Assembly: GCA_025603075.1 (NCBI GenBank)
Contig: MU626268.1
Location: forward strand, 1 to 64,000
From: Neoconidiobolus thromboides FSU 785
Taxonomy: Eukaryota; Entomophthoromycota; Entomophthoromycetes; Entomophthorales; Neoconidiobolaceae
Direction: 5' to 3'
Length of the DNA stretch: 64,000 nt
Shown here: in pieces, positions 56,621 to 64,000 of the stretch
Numbering within the stretch: the stretch's first letter is position 1
Layout of the letters: each line of letters opens with the position of its first letter
Translations under genes and position numbers: made by a program
The notes under the pieces: model-generated
Database searches by the model: none
What the model saw: only the letters and a program-made list of their open reading frames with translations
What the model was told of the DNA's origin: nothing

Positions 56621-57330
56621 ATTTTAAAATACAAAATGTTTAAAAATTGAATAAAATGAAACCAATTACAACACCTCTGTATACTACTTAAGTTAGCTGT
56701 TGCATTTTTTTATCAAGTATCTAAAAAACTGTATACATTTACTTATTAAAATACTTTCATAAAATAATTTAAAAGAATCAAAAACATTAGTGAATATTGA
56801 GCAAAATATTGCAAAATATTTTTTAAGTTTCTAAATAGAAATCAATAAAAAAAATTCCCCTTATAGACACGTTTTTTATTAGAGAATTTAGCTAACAAAT
56901 TTTCCGATATTTTCATTATATAAAAATGAACAATCAAACAAAACTTTAAAAGACTTCCCCATGTTTATAAATTAAACATTTACTCCATAAATTAAATATT
57001 CATTGAAATTCATCCATATTCAATTAATTCATCTTATCCAACCTACACTTTTAACTAAACCAATAAGCCTAAACAATAGTTTAAAGTTTAAAGTCCAAAA
57101 TTCAACCAAATTAATTAAAAAGATGAATATTTGAACCAATCAATGGAATTTTGACTTCTCGTACCAACTTTTTAATAACCAATGAAATGAACTAGATTTA
57201 AATTATGATAATTACTAAATATCTTAAATAGTGGCAACAGTTACAACGTTTTAATTGATAGCATAAACACTGCAGAATTCAAATTCACCTATTTTTATAA
57301 AAAATTATTCAATAGTTACAGTAATTTGCT
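56263..57330. other. Repeat tail, possible decayed MITE, promoter region
   Basis: After the repeat tail, 56866-56962 has GCTAACAAATTTTCCG and ends ACTTCCCCA, a doubtful relic of the MITE family. The last 300 bases are presumably the promoter of the next gene, with TTTTTATAAAAAA at about 57290-57302. Confidence 0.4.
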
Positions 57331-58369
57331 ATGGTAGAACAAGGGCAATATGAGCTTGAAGGTGGAGCTTCAGAAGACAAAAGGATACCTAACGAAGTAT
57401 TATTAAATTGGGAAGGAATCAAAAATCATAATTTAAAATCGGGATTACCAACTTTAGAGCAATTATTTTCAGATAAAGCTTATCCACCATTAACAAAGCA
57501 AAATTTTATTACTTTTATACAAGAGAGAAGTGATTATGGTACATTGTTATTAATTTTTTATCAAGCAGTTCTTGATTTTGAAACTCAATGTATTAATATG
57601 GAACAAAGCTATCCACCAGCTACTTTAGATGAAAGTCAATTAATTAATGCAACAGTACCTTTCAGTAATCGACCATTAATAATAACTTCTGGTATGTCGA
57701 TGGAGCAACAAGAAACAGTATTAAATTTAAAACAAAAAAGTGAGGAAATTATCTTTGATTTTTTAAATCCAGATAGTAATCGAAGTATTGGTGTACCAAA
57801 ACAATTTTTTTTAACAGCAAAAGAAAGCTTAAATTCTAACGATATACCATGGACAAAAATATTTTCTTTAAGTAAACAATTCGCTTTCAACAAGTTAAAT
57901 GGCAATTTTTATACTAGATTTATTGATTTTTGTTTTAATTCAAATTTAACTACATCAAGTTCAAAATTATGTCTATTAGTGGGATTATTGTTATTATTAT
58001 TTGGTTTTACTTTTGCACTCACTTTGATATTCTTGGATTTAAGACCCAGCGCTTTAAGATTAGTATTAATACCTTTTGTATTAATTGGTTTAATCTTTCT
58101 CTTTTCAACCTATTTTAATTTTTTTCCAATACTTGGTATAATGGGTAAAAGGTAAATTTGGATTATAAGTAGAATTAACAAAAAAATTGATTTTATAATT
58201 TAGAGAGATTGCTTTTTTTGTAATAGAACGTATTGAAGATATTAATATTAAAAAAGCTCATTTCAAAAAAGGAGTGATTCATCTATTGATTTCCTTTGGT
58301 CTCACAATGGTTTTATCACTTATCTTTGTTTTAGTACCCGGTAACCATCTTATGAGATCCGTGAAATAA
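57331..58369 (+). CDS. RGS-domain membrane protein, Rax1-like
   Basis: Two exons, 57331-58151 and 58204-58369 (52-base GTAAAT...TTTAG intron), giving 328 residues. Residues 38-215 look like an RGS-type domain: LPTLEQLFSDKAYPPLTKQ, then QERSDYGTLLLIFYQAVLDF, and near the end LSKQFAFNKLNGNFYTRFID. Three hydrophobic helices follow (about 215-237, 243-268 and one encoded by the second exon, LISFGLTMVLSLIFVLVPG). This RGS-plus-membrane layout is that of fungal Rax1, which marks growth sites in budding yeast. Rax1 of yeast is somewhat longer. Assignment rests on architecture rather than a diagnostic motif. Confidence 0.7.
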
Positions 58370-58745
58370 GTATGAACAAGGCTTTGGATTTGCTAGATAG
58401 ATAGTTGTAAATGAAATTCATTCTTTTAATAGATGATAAACAAAAATTGTAGGGATCTTGTAACAAATTATTTCAACTTGATAAGTGGTGAAATATGTTA
58501 TTGAGATTCCATTGACTTTAAAGATATCGAAAATAGATATAAAGCTTAATTTAACTTACTCTTTTAACTAATAATAATTCTATAATTCAATAATAATAAA
58601 TTTTTAAGAGAAATTAATATTTGAATATTAGTATGATTTTTAACTTTATTTAATTGGTAGATATGAAACCACTAAGTAATTAACTAATAGAAAGATTGAT
58701 TGAAAGTTAGTGTAATTGTAGTCACCCAACTTTTGTTAAAAAAAC
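58370..58745. other. Intergenic, no gene seen
   Basis: A+T-rich gap holding the 3' end of the RGS gene and the promoter of the WD40 gene. No distinct element. Confidence 0.6.
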
Positions 58746-60622
58746 ATGAGTTTAGAACACAATGAGAGTAAATAATACAGATGATAATAAAATATAAATA
58801 ATAATATCCGACTTTATAATAGATCCAAGCAGCTTGATAGATATTAGAGATGGAGAAAAACAAGTGGAGATAATCCAATTAATTTTACAATATTTGGATG
58901 ATTTAGGGTTTCAAAATAGTAAATTAGTATTAGCGGACGAAGCGTCAAGTTATTTGAAAGAAAAGGAAATTAAACAAGTTGATATTGAGCGAATGAAAGG
59001 ATTAATTGTTGATGGGGAATGGTTAGAAGTTGAAAAATTATTACAAAAACCAGTTTTGAAGTTAAGTATTATAAATAAAAGTTTACATTACCAAATTTAT
59101 AAACAACAATACTTGGAATTAATTGAATTACATGAAACTCAAAAAGCGTTTAACTTACTAAATAAGAGATTAAAACCATTGGAAACACAACATGTTATTA
59201 ATCAACAAGAATTTAAAGATTTATGTTATCTGCTAACTTGTAATTCAGTTCAAGAACACTTAAATTTTAAATCTTGGTTAGGTATTAGTAAAGAAAGAGA
59301 AAATTTATGTTTATCTATCAATAATTTATTAAATTTAGAACATTTTGAAAAAAATGAAAGTCAGTTATTACCGACTTTACCACCGAATCGATTATTAACT
59401 TTATTAAATCAGGCCGTTCATTACCAAGTTAATAAATATGAACATTTAAAAAATAAGTCACAAAACAATCAAATTGATTCTTTATTTATAGATTATGAAC
59501 CTATACCAATACCTAATAAAATCAAACACATATTAAAGGGTCATCATAAAAATGTTAAAAGTATTTGTAATTTTAATAATACTAACTTGGTTGCTTCAGC
59601 TGGTTCAGATACTAAGATACTAATTTGGAACTTAAATAATGACAATGAAGTAATACATCCTACTGCTTATTTAGAAGGTCATCAAGCTAGAATTTGGGAA
59701 TTAAGTAATAATAATGAAGGACATCTATTGGCTTCTGCATCTGCAGATAAAACAGTTAAATTGTGGTGTTTTAATGAAAACTTATTGGAGAATAATGGAG
59801 ATATCAATGTCAACAATAAGATAAACAATATAACAGCAACGAACTCTCAAGAATATGCTAATAATCATAATATTTATGATTTGAAATTAAATACCCATTC
59901 GAATTATAATAGTATGAGTTGTATTAAAACATACTCAATGCATAGTCATGATGTTTACACAGTGAAATTCCATCCTAATAAAAAGTATCATTTAGCTTCA
60001 GCAGGTTATGATAAAAAAATTCAACTATTTGATATTAACAGAGAAAATTCATCTATTAAACAATTTAATGGACATCAATTAGCTGTTACATCAATTACTT
60101 TTAATCCAAATGGGAATCTATTAATTAGTGGGTAAGCTTATTTATTTTTATTACTATTGGATAATATAATGTATTTACTTTTTATCTTATAGTTCCAAAG
60201 ATTGTAGTGTTAAATTATATGATATCAGTAGCGGTTTGAATATTAAAACTCTTGGTCATCATTTAGGTGAATTGACTTCAGTGCAAAGTGACAATAGTGG
60301 CTTATACCTTCTCACGAGTAGTAAAGATAACAATCATCGTTTATGGGATATGAGGATGTTAAACAAACCCAAAATAAAATTCAAAGGTCATCAAAATACA
60401 TCGAAACATTTTATTAAAGCACGATTTATTGGAAATCAATTTATTGCTTCAGGCTCTGAAAATTCCAATTATTTTATTTGGGATCGATTTAATGGTAATA
60501 TTGTTAATGAATTAAATGTACCTAATTTAAATGGGACAGTATATGATGCGGCTTATAATACATTAAATGATTCATTGGTTGTATGCTCGGATTCAAATGA
60601 TTTGGTCGTATGGGGTTATTAA
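58746..60622 (+). CDS. LisH/CTLH and WD40 repeat protein, WDR26/Gid7-like
   Basis: My model is 58746-58767 (a 22-base first exon coding MSLEHNE), 58850-60131 and 60193-60622, giving 577 residues. The conserved frame has no usable ATG at its start, so an upstream mini-exon is needed; its exact splice acceptor is uncertain. A LisH-type helix pair (VEIIQLILQYLDDLGFQNS) and CTLH region (MKGLIVDGEWLEVEKLL, then KQQYLELIELHETQKAFNLL) come first, then about seven WD repeats (ILKGHHKNVKSICNF, LASASADKTVKLWCF, LASAGYDKKIQLFDI, LTSSKDNNHRLWDMR) ending in VVWGY. The order matches WDR26/Gid7, a subunit of the CTLH/GID ubiquitin ligase, but other LisH-WD40 proteins remain possible. It converges with the beta-COP gene. 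Confidence 0.72.
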
Positions 60623-60838
60623 TCTTTTTTTATTGAAATGAGTTAATCGTAAGAGATTATTAATTTTTGTTTATTGTTAATAATAAATTTAAATAAAATA
60701 AATAATAAATATAATATATTGACTTCTTTCTTTTATTTGATTGAAAAGAAATAACCGGCAAACGCGTGTTTAGATAGAAACTGGATTTAATTTTTTATTT
60801 TGGATTTAATAGCTATAGTAATAAATATATTAATGACT

Positions 60839-63800
60839 TTATAATAAATATAATAAAGCTAATAAATTACCTAAAGAAACTTTATCGCCTGTTGAAATTA
60901 AAAATTAAAAAATTAATAAACACAATAAACAATTAGAATAAAAAAAATTACCTAAAGCTAAAGCCAACCCTTGAGCTTTAGAACGAATACGAATATGACC
61001 TTGAATCGAATTTTCCTTTCTTTCCACGGATAAATTAGCCAATGCATCTTCTCCAAAAATAGTTTTAGCATATAAATTGGTGGATAAAAAGTAACAATCT
61101 TCTTCTTCTAAATCTTTAATATTGGATAAAGGTTTCATATTGGTAGCTTGGCAAATTAAACTTAAGAAAGATTTTAAATCATCAGATACAGTATGATTTA
61201 AATTCACTTTGTTTTCCCACTCAAATTCTGTCCACATAGATCTAAATTGATGTAAATTACATTCTGATGAATAAATATAATCCATAATATCAATATGTAA
61301 ATCATTTAATAATATACTACTACTTCCTTCATTACTAGATTTTGGTAAATCGTAATTTAAGTTTCCAAATATAACTCCAGTTTCGGTAGATGCTACTTTA
61401 ATTGAAGCTCGAGTATTATAAAATTGATTTGCTGCTAATGTTGTACTGGTTGGTTTTTCAACTAATTTTAAATCACCTAAAGTAGCAAATTCTAGACTAA
61501 CATTTTGTAATGTTTCATCCGTCATATTTACCATTAATATATCTAACAATATATCAAATTGATGAACTTCAATTACAGCTTCACAATAAATAGCATCTGA
61601 AAATCCAGATAGTGAAATTATACGATCTAATTTAGTTACGTAACTTTCTTTAGCCTCTAATTCACCTGTAGCTTTAGTTAAATCCAATTCATATTCATTA
61701 TTATTATTTAATGAATTCTTGTTTTCAAAAAATCGAAAAGTCACTTTATCATCTACTTCGATTTTATTCTTTTTCTTTTGTTGATCTTTATTTTCACTAA
61801 CTTTTTCTTTTTGTAAATTTAACAAGTTTTTGTATGCTTTTTGACTATCTTCAGAATAAGCCAGTTGTAATTCTGGGTAACTATTAAAGCCACTTAACAT
61901 TTTTAAGTTTTCTAATACACGATCATAATTATCATTATCAATTGGTGAGATAGTAAATTGGGATTGTCCAAGTCTTAATATACTAGTCATAATTAACATA
62001 GCCTCCGCATGATATGAATTTAATTGTTGACTATCAATAGATAATTCTTTCATTCTCAATACTAATTTGGTAAGTGTAGAAGATAATACAGATGCTACAA
62101 AATAATCCCCACGTATCAATAAACTACGAATAGGTGGTCTTGGTGCTGATTTTAAAGCTTCTAAGTTGTTACTATTTGACGTAAATGTACTTTCTGTAGC
62201 ATAAGTACCATCAGCATTGACACGTCTAGATGATGACTGATAAGTTTGAGTGGTCTCAGGTTCATTACTACTTTGATCTTGTAACTTTTCAAGTTTTAAC
62301 TAAGTGGAATTACTTAATAAAATACTATTTTAATTTTATTATTTACCTGTTCTGAAGAAATAATTGGAATTTCGCCTAAACTCTCACGAATTTTTTGCCA
62401 TGCAGATTCAATTACTTTGAATAAAAAACTTAATATACAATTCTATTTTACAAATTCCATTATTGAAATTACCTTCCCTTTCAGTAGAATATTCACCAAT
62501 AACCCAAAGAGCACCACGTAAAGCTCTTGAAGTTTTAATATCTAAAAAGGAAGCTAATAAATTGGGTAAAATATTTGCTCTTAGTTCAGGGAATCTTTCT
62601 GCTACTTCTCTATTTAAATTAATTAATACTAGAAAATACGTTGAGTATATGATAATATGTATAATTACCTAATAAAAGAAATAACATCAACAGCAGCATT
62701 ATTATTGTTTTCTGATAAAAATTCGATTAGAACGTTAATGACTTTAGAAGCCACTTCAGGAAATTGGATAGCACAAGTATGAATTGATTTAATCAATAAT
62801 TCACGATATTCACTATTCTAGAAAATAAAAGATAAAAAACATCAATTTTGATCTCTCGACAATAACATAGTTAATGCTACCTTTTCATATTGTTGATCAT
62901 GGGTACGTGACAATTCTTTTTGTAAAAAATGAATAATCTCATCCACATTACGTTTATTAATCAATGAATTAGCGATCATTAATACTTTAGAACGTACATC
63001 AATATCTGGGCTGGAAGTTACAATTCTTAATAAATCCATAGCTAATTCAGAAAATAATCCAAAATTCTTTTTAGATAAAGATTCAAAACGATCTAATACA
63101 ATTAATTTAACATTGTTATCAGATTCTTTTAGGCCTAACTCTAAGAAGCAAGCACCAGAAGCTATTAAATTTAATTATTAATTGTTGGTTGAAATTAACT
63201 AAATGGTAAGTATTACCTTTAATAGCTACAGTGTTAGATGATAATAAAGGAAGAGATGTAGCAGCTTCATACTTAACGGAAGGTGAGGTAGCACTCAATA
63301 ATTCAACAACAGTTTGAATATATCTAGCCTAAAAAATAAAACCAATCAAACTGACCTTTCATAAAAGCAAAATTACAACTTACTTTTTCACCTACATTAT
63401 CAATGGCATCTTTACGAATATGCTCTAAGATAGCTAATTGAAGTAACTCATCAAATGAGATAATTTGTTCATAATTTTGCTTAATGAATTGGGTAGCTAA
63501 TTGAGGAGCAGTGTTACTTAACATAATAAAAGCATTACGTTTACAAGTAGCATCAGGTTCGGCTATAAGGAAAGATTGTAATAATTCTGGAGCATCAGGT
63601 AATAAATTGGGATGAATTTTATAAATGGAATGAATGGCATTAATGGCATTTTTTCTAACATAAGATAAACGATGTTCTAAACATGCTCTACAAGAGGGTA
63701 TCAATGGTTCTAATAATTCCACTTGTTGTAATTTACTTAAAAAGCGTAATGTTGCTCCACGAATGAATTCGTTGGGATGTTGTAAATCGTTACGAATGGC

Positions 63801-64000
63801 ATTACATACTAAGATCATTTCTTGTTTTAACTTACCTTCATTATCAAACTTTGGGCATACTTCCCAGTAAAAATGTAATATTTTTTTTAATACTTTGTTT
63901 TTAGTAGGCATAACAAAGCGGATAATATGCATTAAGAGATCCTCACAATTATCTCCATTTAGAATGAGATTGATAATTGACTTTAAACTGGATATCTTTT
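60839..64000 (-). CDS. SEC26: Coatomer subunit beta (beta-COP), 5' end beyond window
   Basis: Eight exons in view (minus order): 64000-63384 (partial), 63328-63217, 63161-62881, 62817-62669, 62609-62473, 62414-62347, 62299-60952 and 60888-60839. They give 919 residues in frame; family members have 950-975, so only a few dozen N-terminal residues are missing. The adaptin-like N-terminal half includes DLQHPNEFIRGATLRFLSKL, ACLEHRLSYVRKNAINAIHS and RALRGALWVIGEYS. The C-terminal appendage half has GFSDAIYCEAVIEVHQFDIL, ASTETGVIFGNLNYDL and NLYAKTIFGEDALANLS. Beta-COP is a core subunit of the COPI coat for Golgi-to-ER and intra-Golgi vesicles. The acidic/Lys/Asn linker around 61700-61830 is longer than usual in charge-rich residues. 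Confidence 0.96.

Noticed and set aside
56866-56962. Possible 26th MITE copy
   Set aside because: Only GCTAACAAATTTTCCG and a terminal CTTCCCCA fit; the core AGCGCTT and one end are absent, so it is not counted.
1-64000. CRISPR arrays, bacterial operons or prophage
   Set aside because: The window is clearly eukaryotic nuclear DNA (introns, fungal proteins) and no regularly spaced direct repeats were seen.

Overview
The window looks like nuclear DNA of a fungus with a very A+T-rich genome (roughly three quarters A+T by eye). The evidence is a Zn2Cys6 transcription factor, a Rax1-like RGS membrane protein, many short GT-AG introns (about 45-85 bases, some with TACTAAC-like branch sites), Asn-rich proteins and nuclear tRNA genes. 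The gene set (ASPM-type spindle protein, TTC36, large kelch membrane proteins, UDP-glycosyltransferase remains) fits an early-diverging filamentous fungus such as a Mucoromycota species better than a budding yeast. That placement is inference.

Layout. 1-5.6 kb: gene-poor, MITEs and unidentified decay. 5.7-10.6 kb: Zn2Cys6 regulator and kelch membrane protein 1. 11-15.7 kb: a repeat island with tRNA-Gly(GCC), tRNA-Asn(GTT), two solo LTRs in inverted orientation and seven MITE copies. 15.8-18.7 kb: a small orphan ORF, a WrbA/Pst2-type quinone reductase and kelch membrane protein 2, a paralogue of the first. 20.6-27.8 kb: a decayed UDP-glycosyltransferase, two more identical tRNA-Gly genes, more MITEs and an unidentified decayed gene. 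28.5-38.4 kb: a conserved block free of MITEs with TTC36, DDX47/Rrp3, PWP1, a four-helix membrane protein and S-adenosylmethionine synthetase. 40.4-55.1 kb: an F-box/LRR-like family with one intact member and four decayed members, split by a large ASPM-like gene. 55.5-57 kb: a further solo LTR inside an older repeat. 57.3-64 kb: a Rax1-like protein, a LisH/CTLH-WD40 protein and most of the coatomer beta-subunit gene, which runs off the right edge.

Multi-exon genes were assembled by eye from splice sites, frame continuity and family similarity. The reconstructed lengths are TTC36 193 aa, DDX47 441 aa, PWP1 505 aa, ASPM-like 1806 aa, Rax1-like 328 aa, WD40 577 aa and beta-COP at least 919 aa. 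The head-to-head DDX47/PWP1 pair joins two ribosome-biogenesis genes over a 213-base intergenic region.

The most striking non-genic signal is a family of about 25 tiny (about 100 bp) terminal-inverted-repeat elements, usually flanked by TA. They lie within about 110 bases of every tRNA gene here, inside decayed F-box genes and inside LTRs. A second signal is an inverted pair of LTRs whose arms are identical over about 220 bases in the middle but clearly diverged on both sides, as expected from gene conversion.
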